From: Bacteroidales bacterium
GTDB taxonomy: Bacteria > Bacteroidota > Bacteroidia > Bacteroidales > UBA932
NCBI GenBank assembly: GCA_017477245.1
Contig: JAFUWY010000012.1
Coordinates: 1-64,000 of the forward strand
Length of the DNA stretch: 64,000 nucleotides
Reading direction: 5' to 3'
Made by a program: the position numbers and the translations under genes. Within the stretch, counting starts at the first letter, position 1; each line of letters begins with the position of its first letter. The notes beneath the pieces were generated by a model. It was not told where the DNA came from. It worked only from the letters and a program-made list of their open reading frames with translations, and did no database searches. This document shows positions 22,539 to 30,942 of the stretch, piece by piece.

Positions 22539-23261
22539 ATGTTAGAAGAACTGAAAATCAAAGTATGCCAGGCCAACCTGGACCTGGTCAGGCACGGACT
22601 GGTGATCTTCACCTGGGGCAACGTCTCCGCCATCGACCGCGCCAGCGGCCTGGTGGTGATCAAACCCTCGGGCGTGAGCTACGACAACATGAAACCCGAA
22701 GACATGGTGGTCGTGGACCTGGACGGCAAGGTGGTGGAGGGGAGTCTCAACCCTTCCTCCGACACACCGACGCATGTCGTGCTCTACAAGGCTTTCCCGA
22801 ACATCGGGGGCGTGGTCCATACCCACTCCACCTACGCCACGGCCTGGGCCCAGGCCGGCCGCGATATCCCCAACATCGGCACCACGCATGCGGATTACTT
22901 CCACGATGACATCCCCTGCACGCGCAACATGACCCGCGGCGAGGTGTTCGGTGAATACGAGAAGGAGACCGGCAACGTCATCGTGGAGCGTTTCCGCGGG
23001 ATGAATCCCGACGACACACCCGCGGTGCTGGTGCGCAACCACGGCCCCTTCACCTGGGGCACGGACGCCGACAACGCCGTCCACAACGCCGTGGTGCTCG
23101 AGGAGGTCGCCAAGATGGCCTATATCTCCGCGGACATCAACGTGGGCCGGGAACTGCCCTTCTGGTACATCCGCTCCGTCAAGATGAACAAGCTCCTGAT
23201 CGAGAAGCACTACAGCCGCAAGCACGGCCCAAACGCCTATTACGGGCAGAAAAAGAAATAA
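22539..23261 (+). CDS. araD: L-ribulose-5-phosphate 4-epimerase
   Basis: The 240-residue cytoplasmic enzyme converts L-ribulose 5-phosphate to D-xylulose 5-phosphate, the last step of the arabinose pathway. It is a class II aldolase-fold metalloenzyme. Visible marks are WGNVSAID near 26-33, KPSGVSY, the metal-site residues D75 (SSDTPTH), H94 and H96 (VVHTHSTYA) and H168 (RNHGPFTWG). Length matches the usual 230-240. Its stop codon shares a base with the possible upstream ATG of the next gene. Confidence 0.96.
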   Translation: MLEELKIKVCQANLDLVRHGLVIFTWGNVSAIDRASGLVVIKPSGVSYDNMKPEDMVVVDLDGKVVEGSLNPSSDTPTHVVLYKAFPNIGGVVHTHSTYATAWAQAGRDIPNIGTTHADYFHDDIPCTRNMTRGEVFGEYEKETGNVIVERFRGMNPDDTPAVLVRNHGPFTWGTDADNAVHNAVVLEEVAKMAYISADINVGRELPFWYIRSVKMNKLLIEKHYSRKHGPNAYYGQKKK

Positions 23262-24823
23262 TGACAACTAAACCAACAATAACCGCTATGGCATTTGAAA
23301 ATTGTGAATTATGGTGGGTGACCGGCGCACAGCTCCTCTATGGAGGAGACGCCGTGGTCGCCGTGGACGGACACTCCAAAGAGATGGTCGCCGGCCTCAA
23401 CGCTTCCGGCAACATCCCCGTCAAGATCGTTTATAAAGGTACGGCCAACAGCAGCAAGGAGGTCGAGGATGTGATGCAGGCCGCCAACAACGCCCCCGCG
23501 TGCGTCGGCGTCATCACCTGGATGCATACCTTCTCCCCGGCCAAGATGTGGATCAAGGGCCTGCAGATCCTGCAGAAACCGCTGCTCCACTTCCATACGC
23601 AGTACAATGCGGAGATTCCCTGGGACCAGATCGACATGGACTTCATGAACCTCAACCAGAGCGCCCACGGCGACATCGAGTTCGGACACATCTGCGCCCG
23701 CATGCGCGTCCCGCGCAAGGTCGTGGTCGGCTACTGGAAGAGCCCCGAAGCCCAGCGCCGCATCGCCATCTGGGCGCGCGTGAGCGCCGCCCTGGCCGAC
23801 GCGAAGCAGGTCCGCTGCCTGATGTTCGGCATGAACATGAACAACGTGGCCGTCACGGACGGCGACCGTGTCGAGTTCGAGCAGCGCCTCGGCTACCACG
23901 TGGACTACTATCCGGTGTCCTCCCTGATGGACTACTGGAAGAAGGTCACGCCCGAGGAGACCGATGCCCTGGTGGAAGAGTACAAGAAGCTCTATACCAT
24001 CAAGATCGACGAGACCGGTCCCGAGGTATACTGGGAGAAGGTGCGCAACGCGGCCCGTGCCGAGATCGCCATCCGCCGCGTCCTCGAAGCCAAAGGCGCC
24101 ACCGCCTTCACCACCAACTTCGACGACCTGGGCGACGCCGACGTGGACGACCCGAACTTCGTCGGTTTCGACCAGATCCCCGGCCTGGCCACCCAGCGCC
24201 TCATGGCCGAAGGCTACGGCTTCGGCGCCGAGGGCGACTGGAAGACCGCCTGCCTGCAGCGTACCCTTTGGGTCATGTCCCAGGGCCTGCCCGGAGGCTG
24301 CTCCTTCCTCGAAGACTACACCCTGAACTTTGCCGGCGAGAAGTCCTCCTGCCTCCAGAGCCACATGCTGGAGGTCTGTCCGATGATCGCCAGCGACCGC
24401 CCGAAGCTGGAAGTCCACTTCCTCGGCATCGGCATCCGCAAGCAGCCGACGGCCCGCCTGGTGTTCACCTCCAAGACCGGCCCCGGCGCCAAGGCCACCA
24501 TCGTGGACCTTGGCAACCGCTTCCGCGTAATCGTGCAGGATGTCGACTGCATCGAGCCGCAGCCCATGCCCAAGCTTCCCGTGGCGTCCGCCCTGTGGAT
24601 CCCGCGTCCCAGCTTCGAAGTGGGTGCCTGCGCCTGGATCCTGGCCGGCGGCTCCCACCATTCGGCGTTCAGCTACGACATCACGGCCGAATACTGGGGT
24701 GACTTCGCGGAATTCACCGGCATCGAGTTCCTGCACATCGGCAAGGACACGACGATCCACCAGTTCAAGCGCGAGCTGCGGATGAACGAAGTGTATTATC
24801 TGCTGAACAAAGCCCTGAAGTAA
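23261..24823 (+). CDS. araA: L-arabinose isomerase
   Basis: The 520-residue enzyme converts L-arabinose to L-ribulose, the first step of the pathway. Recognisable blocks: [15 protein letters not shown] at the start, [67 protein letters not shown] (catalytic Glu) and [10 protein letters not shown] (metal-binding His). The ATG at 23261 overlaps the araD stop. An internal ATG at 23288 ([10 protein letters not shown]) fits family alignments better, because AraA usually begins only a few residues before the ELWxVTG motif. Only one base separates its stop from the kinase ATG. Confidence 0.96.
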   Translation: MTTKPTITAMAFENCELWWVTGAQLLYGGDAVVAVDGHSKEMVAGLNASGNIPVKIVYKGTANSSKEVEDVMQAANNAPACVGVITWMHTFSPAKMWIKGLQILQKPLLHFHTQYNAEIPWDQIDMDFMNLNQSAHGDIEFGHICARMRVPRKVVVGYWKSPEAQRRIAIWARVSAALADAKQVRCLMFGMNMNNVAVTDGDRVEFEQRLGYHVDYYPVSSLMDYWKKVTPEETDALVEEYKKLYTIKIDETGPEVYWEKVRNAARAEIAIRRVLEAKGATAFTTNFDDLGDADVDDPNFVGFDQIPGLATQRLMAEGYGFGAEGDWKTACLQRTLWVMSQGLPGGCSFLEDYTLNFAGEKSSCLQSHMLEVCPMIASDRPKLEVHFLGIGIRKQPTARLVFTSKTGPGAKATIVDLGNRFRVIVQDVDCIEPQPMPKLPVASALWIPRPSFEVGACAWILAGGSHHSAFSYDITAEYWGDFAEFTGIEFLHIGKDTTIHQFKRELRMNEVYYLLNKALK

Positions 24824-24824
24824 G

Positions 24825-26420
24825 ATGACCGACCCGAAAACCCTCATCGAATCCGGGGGCGCCGTCCTAGGCATCGAACTGGGCTCGACCCGCATCAAGT
24901 CCGTGCTCATCGGCCCGGACTTCAAGCCGCTCGCCCAGGGCAGCCACGAGTGGGAGAACCAGCTCGCGGACGGCCTCTGGACCTACAGCATCGAGGCCGT
25001 CCACGCGGGCCTGCAGGCCAGCTACGCAGACCTGCGCGCCCAGGTGAAGGCCCGGTACGGCTGCGAGATCACGCGCCTGTCCGCCATCGGCGTCAGCGCG
25101 ATGATGCACGGCTACATGCCTTTCGGCGCCGACGGCAGGATCCTGGTGCCCTTCCGCACCTGGCGCAACACCAACACCGGGGCCGCCGCGGCGGAGCTGT
25201 CCGACCTTTTCCGTTTCAACATCCCGCTTCGCTGGAGCATCTCCCATCTGTACCAGGCCATCCTGAACGGGGAGGAGCACGTGCCGCAGATCACCTTCCT
25301 GACCACGCTGGCCGGCTATGTCCATTGGCAGCTCACGGGCGAGAAGGTCATCGGCATCGGCGATGCCTCCGGCATGATCCCGGTCGATCCGCATACGAAG
25401 GACTACAACGCCCGGATGGTCAAGGCGTTCGACACGCTCGTCGCCCCGCACCATTTCCCCTGGAAACTGCGGGACATCCTGCCCAAGTGCCTCCCGGCCG
25501 GCGCCGATGCCGGCAGCCTGACGCCGGAAGGCGCCCTGTTCCTGGACCCGTCCGGGACCTTGCGGGCCGGTGCCCGGCTCTGCCCGCCCGAAGGCGACGC
25601 CGGCACGGGGATGGTCGCGACCAATGCCGTCGAGCCGCAGACGGGCAACGTCTCCGCCGGCACGTCCTCCTTCTCGATGATCGTGCTGGAGAAGGACCTC
25701 TCCCAGCCCTATGAGATGATCGACATCGTCACCACGCCGGAAGGCGCTCCCGTGGCGATGGTGCACTGCAACAACTGCACGTCCGACATCAACGCCTGGG
25801 TGAACGTCTTCGCGGAATTCCAGCAGCTGATGGGGCAGCCGGTCGACCGGGGCGAGCTCTTCACGCGCCTGTTCGAGGTGGCCCTGCAGGGCGACGCCGA
25901 TTGCGGCGGCCTGCTCTCCTACAACTATATCTCCGGCGAGCCTGTCACCGGCCTTGCCGAAGGCCGTCCGCTGCTGGTCCGGGGCGCTTCCGACCGCTTC
26001 ACGCTCGCCAACCTGATGCGTGCGCACCTGTATGCGTCGGTGGGCGTGCTCAAGATCGGCAACGACATCCTCTTCGGCGAGGAGCAGGTGGGCGTGCGCC
26101 GCATCACGGGCCACGGCGGCCTCTTCAAGACGAAAGGCGTGGGGCAGCGCTTCCTCGCCGCCGCACTCAATTCGCCGATCTCCGTGATGGAGACGGCGGG
26201 CGAGGGCGGCGCCTGGGGCATCGCCCTGCTGGCCGCCTTCTGCGTGGACAACCCCGGCGGGCTGTCGCTCGCCGCGTGGCTGGACACGGTCGTCTTTGCA
26301 GGCAACGAAGGCGTGCAGGTGCAGCCGGATCCGGCGGACGTGGCCGGGTTCGACGCCTGGATCCGCCAGTACCGGGATTGCCTGCCGGTCGAAGAAGCGG
26401 CCGTGCGCTGCAAGAAATAG
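24825..26420 (+). CDS. araB: FGGY-family carbohydrate kinase, probable L-ribulokinase
   Basis: The 531-residue kinase has the FGGY fold: [17 protein letters not shown] (phosphate 1 motif) at the N-terminus, [43 protein letters not shown] and a C-terminal [13 protein letters not shown]. The position directly after araA and araD indicates that it phosphorylates L-ribulose. Sequence alone does not separate ribulokinase from xylulokinase; Bacteroidota ribulokinases are divergent from the E. coli enzyme. Genes araD, araA and this kinase are nearly contiguous, so one mRNA is likely. Confidence 0.85.
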   Translation: MTDPKTLIESGGAVLGIELGSTRIKSVLIGPDFKPLAQGSHEWENQLADGLWTYSIEAVHAGLQASYADLRAQVKARYGCEITRLSAIGVSAMMHGYMPFGADGRILVPFRTWRNTNTGAAAAELSDLFRFNIPLRWSISHLYQAILNGEEHVPQITFLTTLAGYVHWQLTGEKVIGIGDASGMIPVDPHTKDYNARMVKAFDTLVAPHHFPWKLRDILPKCLPAGADAGSLTPEGALFLDPSGTLRAGARLCPPEGDAGTGMVATNAVEPQTGNVSAGTSSFSMIVLEKDLSQPYEMIDIVTTPEGAPVAMVHCNNCTSDINAWVNVFAEFQQLMGQPVDRGELFTRLFEVALQGDADCGGLLSYNYISGEPVTGLAEGRPLLVRGASDRFTLANLMRAHLYASVGVLKIGNDILFGEEQVGVRRITGHGGLFKTKGVGQRFLAAALNSPISVMETAGEGGAWGIALLAAFCVDNPGGLSLAAWLDTVVFAGNEGVQVQPDPADVAGFDAWIRQYRDCLPVEEAAVRCKK

Positions 26421-26423
26421 GCG

Positions 26424-26825
26424 ATGGAACTCGTCTGGGATCCGCTCCGCCGCAAACAAGTCGCTGCCACACCCGAAGAACGGGTGCGGCAGTGGTTTAT
26501 CGTGCAGCTCCGGGATGCATTCGGTGTCCCGGAGCACATGATGCGCAGCGAGGTCGGGTTCCGGTTCGGCGGCAAGCCGTACCGCGCGGACATCCTGGTC
26601 TACGGCCGCGATGCCGCGCCGCTGCTCGTCGTGGAGTGCAAGCGGCCCGACGTGGCGCTCACGCCGGCCGTGCTGGAGCAGGCGATGCGCTACAATTCCG
26701 TGCTCCGGGTGAGGTTCCTGGTCGTGACGAACGGAAAAAAGACGTATCTTTACAGGCTGGAAGGGGAGACCTTCGTCCCGTGCGAGACCTTCCCCAGCTA
26801 TGAAGAAATGCTATGCCAACGATAA
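26424..26825 (+). CDS. HsdR N-terminal-like (HSDR_N_2) nuclease-fold protein
   Basis: The 133-residue protein has the core of a PD-(D/E)xK fold: E in MMRSEVGF, D in YRADILVYG and the ECK motif in LLVVECKRP. This is the N-terminal domain of type I restriction subunit R, here as a stand-alone protein without helicase or methylase partners. Such solitary proteins are common in Bacteroidota near housekeeping genes. Their function is not established. It begins 3 bp after the araB stop, and its 3' end overlaps the CCA transferase gene by 13 bp. Confidence 0.8.
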   Translation: MELVWDPLRRKQVAATPEERVRQWFIVQLRDAFGVPEHMMRSEVGFRFGGKPYRADILVYGRDAAPLLVVECKRPDVALTPAVLEQAMRYNSVLRVRFLVVTNGKKTYLYRLEGETFVPCETFPSYEEMLCQR

Positions 26826-28237
26826 CCGACCAGTTTCTCAACCGTCCCATCTTCCGGATTGTCAGCGAGATCGCTGCCGACAAGGGCGTGCGCGCCTTCG
26901 TGATCGGCGGCTATGTCCGCGACTGCTTCCTGGGCCGGCCCTCGTGCGACATCGACATCGTCGTGGAGGGCAGCGGCATCGATTTCGCCCGGGCGGTGGG
27001 GGAGCGGACCCGCCAGCACGTCTCCTATTTCAAGAATTTCGGCACGGCGATGCTGCACTTCCGCGGCGACGAAGTCGAGTTCGTCGGCGCCCGCAAGGAG
27101 TCCTACCGCCGCGAGTCGCGCAAGCCGATCGTCGAGAACGGCACGCTCGAGGACGACCAGCAGCGCCGGGATTTCACCATCAACGCGATGGCGTTCTCGC
27201 TGCAGCGGGAGGATTTCGGTGCGCTCGTGGATCCGTTCGGCGGCATCCGCGACCTGGATGCCGGTATCATCCGTACCCCGCTCGATCCGGACACGACCTA
27301 TTCCGACGATCCGCTCCGGATGCTGCGCGCGGTGCGCTTCGCCACCAAGCTTTCCACGCCGGACCGTCCGTTCTCCATCGTGCCCGAGTCGATGGCGTCG
27401 ATGCGTCGGATGGCCGACCGGCTGAAGATCCTCTCCTGCGAGCGGGTCGCCGAGGAGCTGAACAAGATGATGGTGACGGCGCAGCCGGCCATGGCCTTCC
27501 GCCTGATGGACGAGGCCGGCCTGCTCAGGTACGTCCTGCCGGAGCTCCTGGCCCTCAAGGGCGTGGAGACCGTGGACGGCCGCGGCCACAAGGACAATTT
27601 CGAACATTCCCTGGCTGTCCTTACTAACGTTGCGGAGAAATCTGACAATCTTTGGTTGAGGTGGGCTGCACTTTTACATGATATCGGCAAGCCGGCCAGC
27701 AAGCGCTACGACCCGGCGCAGGGCTGGACCTTCCACGGCCACGAGGTGGTCGGCGCCCGGATGGTGCCGAAGATCTTCGACCGCCTGCGCCTGCCGCTGG
27801 ACGAGATGAAGTATGTGCAGAAGCTGGTCCGCCTGCATCTGCGCCCGATCGCCCTCGTGGACGACGGGGTCACGGATTCCGCCGTGCGCCGCCTGCTCTT
27901 CGATGCGGGCGACGACATCGACGACCTGATGGTCCTGTGCAATGCCGACATCACTTCCAAGAACGAGGCGAAAGTGGCCCGCATCCGCGCCAATTTCGAA
28001 CTGGTGAAGCGCAAGCTCGTGGAGGTGGAGGAGAAGGATGCCATCCGCAATTTCAAGAATCCGATCGACGGGGAGTACGTGATGCAGGTCTACGGCATCC
28101 CGCCTTGCCGGGAGATCGGCGTCCTCAAGGAGATGGTCAAGGAGGCCATCCTGGACGGGGTGATCGGCAACAATTTCGAGGAGGCCGACGCTTTCATGCG
28201 CCAGCATGCGCCGGAGCTGGGCCTGCACGAAGCCTGA
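26813..28237 (+). CDS. cca: CCA-adding tRNA nucleotidyltransferase with HD domain
   Basis: The 474-residue enzyme adds or repairs the CCA 3' end of tRNAs. The head domain shows FVIGGYVRDCFLGRPSCDIDIVV with the metal-binding DxD, then RRDFTINAMAFS and DPLRMLRAVRFATKL. The C-terminal part has an HD phosphohydrolase motif (LLHDIGKPASKR, FHGHEVVGA). This head-plus-HD arrangement is typical of Bacteroidota Cca proteins. The start overlaps the preceding gene, implying translational coupling. A short AT-rich pocket near 27620-27680 contrasts with the GC-rich gene around it. Confidence 0.95.
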   Translation: MPTITDQFLNRPIFRIVSEIAADKGVRAFVIGGYVRDCFLGRPSCDIDIVVEGSGIDFARAVGERTRQHVSYFKNFGTAMLHFRGDEVEFVGARKESYRRESRKPIVENGTLEDDQQRRDFTINAMAFSLQREDFGALVDPFGGIRDLDAGIIRTPLDPDTTYSDDPLRMLRAVRFATKLSTPDRPFSIVPESMASMRRMADRLKILSCERVAEELNKMMVTAQPAMAFRLMDEAGLLRYVLPELLALKGVETVDGRGHKDNFEHSLAVLTNVAEKSDNLWLRWAALLHDIGKPASKRYDPAQGWTFHGHEVVGARMVPKIFDRLRLPLDEMKYVQKLVRLHLRPIALVDDGVTDSAVRRLLFDAGDDIDDLMVLCNADITSKNEAKVARIRANFELVKRKLVEVEEKDAIRNFKNPIDGEYVMQVYGIPPCREIGVLKEMVKEAILDGVIGNNFEEADAFMRQHAPELGLHEA

Positions 28238-28248
28238 CCTCTCCCGCC

Positions 28249-29502
28249 ATGATCGACAACTACCTGCAATATCTCGCGACCATCCGCCGCTATTCTCCCC
28301 GCACCGTCGAGATCTATCGTTCCGTGCTGGAAGAATACATGGGTTTTATGTCTTCCGGGGACGCTCCGCTCAGCAAGGCTTCAGCCCTGCAGGACTTCGC
28401 GCTACGCGCTCATCCCTCCCAGCCTGACGGCTGGGCCCCTCCCGTTCACGAGGCCACGGGCGGCCACGGTCCTGCCGGGCTGAACCTTGCTGCCACTTCG
28501 CGTCGGGAAGAAACGGCCGGCGCAGCGGAGACGGCAGTCGGGTCTGCAGACCGTGGCCACCCTCGGCCTCGTAAGAGGGAGGGGCCCGCAGCCGAAGGCT
28601 GTGGGAGGGGTCCGGCGCAGCCGGACGTCTGCAGACCCGAGCTGCCGCGGAGCGAAGCGGTCGTTTCCGGGGGCAGTTGTCCGCGGAGCGGAGCGGATGT
28701 TTCCGAATGGCTGAATGTCCAGGCGATCCGGAGTTACGAGGTGTATCTGCTGGATGAGAAGAAGGAGAGCGCGAAGACGGTAAGCCTGCACCTGAGCGTG
28801 CTGAGCGGGTTCTGCCGGTTCCTGATGAAGCAGGGGCTGCTAGAGAGCAACCCCGTGCGGCTCGTTGCGCGCCCCAAGCAGGAGAAACGCCTGCCGGTCT
28901 TCTACCGCGAAGATGCGATGCAGCAGTATTTTGAGCAGACGAAAGGCGTGCTCGAGTACGGGAAATACGAGGACCAGCTCCGGCGGATGATCCTCGGGAT
29001 GCTCTACGGCACCGGCATCCGCCGGTCGGAGCTCATCTCGCTCAACCGCAGCAGCGTCGACCTGTCCCGCCGCGTGCTGCGCGTACGCGGAAAAGGCGAC
29101 AAAATCCGCGAAATTCCGCTGACCCCTTCGCTTTGTGACGAAATTTTGCTATATTTACAATCGGTTGACTCTTTGAAATGCGCGGATACGGCCCCGGAAG
29201 CCCCGCTTCTGCAGACCCCGCGGGGCGGACGTCTCTACCCGGTCTACGTGGACCGGGCGGTGAAGGAAGCCCTCGGCGATGTCCCCGGCATCAGCGGCAG
29301 GAAGTCCCCGCACGTCCTGCGCCACACGCTGGCGACGGAGCTGCTGGACGGGGGAGCGGACCTCAATTCCATCAAGGAACTGCTGGGCCACGGCTCCCTG
29401 GCGGCGACCCAGGTCTACACGCACAATTCCATCGAGCGGCTGCAAAATGTTTATAAATCTGCCCACCCAAGGGCAAAAAACGATGGTAACCATGGAGATT
29501 AA
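28249..29502 (+). CDS. Tyrosine recombinase (XerC/XerD-like) with a large in-frame insertion
   Basis: The 417-residue reading frame from ATG 28249 encodes an N-terminal SAM-like segment (YLQYLATIRRYSPRTVEIYRSV), then about 100 residues of low-complexity Gly/Pro/Arg-rich sequence. The rest of the core-binding domain follows (WLNVQAIRSYEVYLLDEKKESAKT) and then the catalytic domain. The active-site set is complete: R258 (GTGIRRSEL), H355 and R358 (HVLRHTLA), H381 (LLGHGSL) and Y390 (QVYTH). XerC-type enzymes are normally about 300 residues, so the extra block explains the length. It is encoded by palindromic DNA (28414-28705) and lies in the linker between two helices. Chromosome dimer resolution is the default role. 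The end overlaps the next gene. Confidence 0.87.
   Translation: MIDNYLQYLATIRRYSPRTVEIYRSVLEEYMGFMSSGDAPLSKASALQDFALRAHPSQPDGWAPPVHEATGGHGPAGLNLAATSRREETAGAAETAVGSADRGHPRPRKREGPAAEGCGRGPAQPDVCRPELPRSEAVVSGGSCPRSGADVSEWLNVQAIRSYEVYLLDEKKESAKTVSLHLSVLSGFCRFLMKQGLLESNPVRLVARPKQEKRLPVFYREDAMQQYFEQTKGVLEYGKYEDQLRRMILGMLYGTGIRRSELISLNRSSVDLSRRVLRVRGKGDKIREIPLTPSLCDEILLYLQSVDSLKCADTAPEAPLLQTPRGGRLYPVYVDRAVKEALGDVPGISGRKSPHVLRHTLATELLDGGADLNSIKELLGHGSLAATQVYTHNSIERLQNVYKSAHPRAKNDGNHGD
28414..28609. repeat. Large imperfect inverted repeat inserted in the recombinase gene
   Basis: Arm 1 (28414-28471) and arm 2 (28549-28609) are near reverse complements of about 60 bases: CCCTCCCAGCC pairs with GGCTGTGGGAGGG, GGGCCCCTCCC with GGGAGGGGCCC, and CGGCCACGGTC with GACCGTGGCCA. 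About 77 bases lie between the arms. It resembles a palindromic mobile repeat that stays open in the host reading frame. Confidence 0.8.
28532..28647. repeat. Second, overlapping inverted repeat (CTGCAG-centred arms)
   Basis: CGGCAGTCGGGTCTGCAGAC (28532-28551) is the reverse complement, with one gap, of GTCTGCAGACCCGAG plus CTGCCG (28627-28647). A small hairpin GTCCGGC/GCCGGAC lies inside. It overlaps arm 2 of the larger inverted repeat, so alternative folds are possible. Confidence 0.75.
28645..28705 (+). repeat. Two 25-bp direct repeats at the right end of the insertion
   Basis: Copies at 28645-28669 and 28681-28705 (both starting CCGCGGAGCG and ending GTTTCCG) match at 22 of 25 positions. 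Their 36-bp period keeps the reading frame. Confidence 0.8.
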
Positions 29503-29785
29503 ACTCAAAGCCCTGAAGTTCGAAGCCAGCGAGCAGCTCGCCGCCTTCGTCGACAAGAAAGTCTCTCGGCTCGCGAGGTTCTGCGAAGACCTCACGAATG
29601 AGGTCGAGGTGGCGCTCGAAGACCATCTCAAGCAAGGCAAGCAGGCCAAGATCCAGATCCACATCCCGGGCGAGGAGCTCATCATCGAGCGCGAAGCCGA
29701 CACCTTCGAGAACGCGATCACAGAAGCGGTGGATGCCATGAAGGAGAAACTCACCCGCGTCAAAGAAAAGAAATTCGAGAACTAA
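29492..29785 (+). CDS. hpf: Ribosome hibernation-promoting factor (HPF/YfiA family, short form)
   Basis: The 97-residue protein from MEIKLKALKFEASEQL to VKEKKFEN matches the short RaiA/HPF fold: VDKKVSRLARFCEDLTNEVEVALED, then KIQIHIPGEELIIEREADTFENAITEAVDAMKEKL. These proteins bind the 30S decoding region and stabilise inactive ribosomes. It lacks the C-terminal dimerisation domain of long HPF. The ATG at 29492 is preferred; 29483 is an in-frame alternative. Its start overlaps the recombinase stop (29502), and a terminator follows. Confidence 0.9.
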   Translation: MEIKLKALKFEASEQLAAFVDKKVSRLARFCEDLTNEVEVALEDHLKQGKQAKIQIHIPGEELIIEREADTFENAITEAVDAMKEKLTRVKEKKFEN

Positions 29786-29803
29786 TCTTCTCCCACCCAT
29801 TCA

Positions 29804-29829
29804 GGGCCGCCCTCCGGGGCGGCCTTTTT
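29804..29829 (+). terminator. Terminator after the hpf gene
   Basis: GGCCGCCC (29805-29812) and GGGCGGCC (29817-29824) form an 8-bp stem with loop TCCG, followed by TTTTT. It ends right at the stop of the convergent holA gene. Confidence 0.85.
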
Positions 29830-29830
29830 G

Positions 29831-30874
29831 CTACAGGTTCAGCAGCTTCGCCGTGAGTTCGACCAGCAGCTGGCCGTCGGTGGCGGCGCCGCCGTCGCCG
29901 CCCTTGCCGAGGTAGTCGTACTCGCAGAGCAGCGAGACGGCGGCCATGGCCTTGCGGACGGGGTAGTTGCGCACGGCGGTGTCGTATTCCTTATAGAAAT
30001 AGGGATTCACGCCTGCGAGGGCGCGGGCTTTGTCTTCCGGCGAAGGGTAGCCGCCCTTGCTGAGCAGGGCGCCGTACTTGAGGATGCGGCTGTAATGGGT
30101 GAACAGGGCGCTCACGGCCATCGGCATGGCGAACCTGGCGCTGTCGCCCAGGTGCGCGGCGATCTTGAGGGCCTGCTGGGCGTGCTTGTAGGAGAGCTCC
30201 TTGGTGAGCTCGAAGATGCTGAACTGGCGGGAGATGCCGACGTTCTTCTCGATGTCTGACACGGTGACGCGGGTCGTGCCTTCGGGCAGGGCCTTGGTGA
30301 GCTTGTCCGTCTCCACGACGATGGTGGAGAGGTCCGTGCCCACGGACTCGGCGAGCAGGGCGGCCGCCTGCGGCTCGATCTGCAGACCGCGCGTACTGTA
30401 GTAATGGTGGATCCAGTCCGGGATCTGGTAGTCCCGCAGGGCGGGGGAATCCACGACCGTGCCGACCTTCTGGACGCTCTTGTAGAAGGACTTGCGCTTG
30501 TCGGCCGAGGCCTTGTGCATCAGGATCACCAGGACGGTGCTGTCCAGGGGCTCGTTGCAGTAGAACGCGAGCTCCTCGATGCCCTTCATCTGCTGGGCCT
30601 CCTTGACCACGACCAGCTGGCGCTCGGCCATCATCGGGAAGCGGCGGGCGGCCGTGACGACCTGTGCGGCCGTGACCTCGCCGCCGTAGCAGACGGTCTC
30701 GTTGAAATCCTTCTCCTCCTCGGGAATGCAGCTGGCCAGGATGGCGTCGCATACCAGTTCGGGGTAGTACGGCTCGTCGCCCATCAGCAGGTAGACGGGG
30801 CTGAAGCGGCCTGCGCGCACCTCGGAAAGGATTTTCGCACACTGTGCGTCGATATTCACGGAACTCTTGGCCAT
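29831..30874 (-). CDS. holA: DNA polymerase III subunit delta
   Basis: The 347-residue protein is the clamp-loader delta subunit. It shows the HolA pattern: [20 protein letters not shown] at the N-terminus, [20 protein letters not shown], a middle [16 protein letters not shown] segment, and a helical collar domain ([21 protein letters not shown]). It opens the sliding clamp together with the other loader subunits. It is convergent with hpf and divergent from the GH51 gene; a -7 box lies just upstream of the ATG. Confidence 0.93.
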   Translation of the reverse strand: MAKSSVNIDAQCAKILSEVRAGRFSPVYLLMGDEPYYPELVCDAILASCIPEEEKDFNETVCYGGEVTAAQVVTAARRFPMMAERQLVVVKEAQQMKGIEELAFYCNEPLDSTVLVILMHKASADKRKSFYKSVQKVGTVVDSPALRDYQIPDWIHHYYSTRGLQIEPQAAALLAESVGTDLSTIVVETDKLTKALPEGTTRVTVSDIEKNVGISRQFSIFELTKELSYKHAQQALKIAAHLGDSARFAMPMAVSALFTHYSRILKYGALLSKGGYPSPEDKARALAGVNPYFYKEYDTAVRNYPVRKAMAAVSLLCEYDYLGKGGDGGAATDGQLLVELTAKLLNL

Positions 30875-30881
30875 ATCACTA

Positions 30882-30889
30882 CAAATTTA
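30882..30889 (-). promoter_or_regulatory. -7 box of holA
   Basis: TAAATTTG on the minus strand matches the consensus and ends 7 bases before the holA ATG (30874), the same spacing as for recQ. This implies a very short or absent leader. Confidence 0.5.
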
Positions 30890-30903
30890 CGCAAAATTCT
30901 TCT

Positions 30904-30911
30904 TACATTTG
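30904..30911 (+). promoter_or_regulatory. -7 box of the GH51 gene
   Basis: TACATTTG matches the consensus, 31 bases before the ATG at 30943. It is nearly back to back with the holA promoter. Confidence 0.5.
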
Positions 30912-30942
30912 TACAAATGCAACCACAATTCCTGACAAGCAA

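Noticed and set aside
24867-26537. 556-codon minus-strand frame opposite the kinase gene
   Set aside because: It is antisense to an FGGY kinase with intact motifs.
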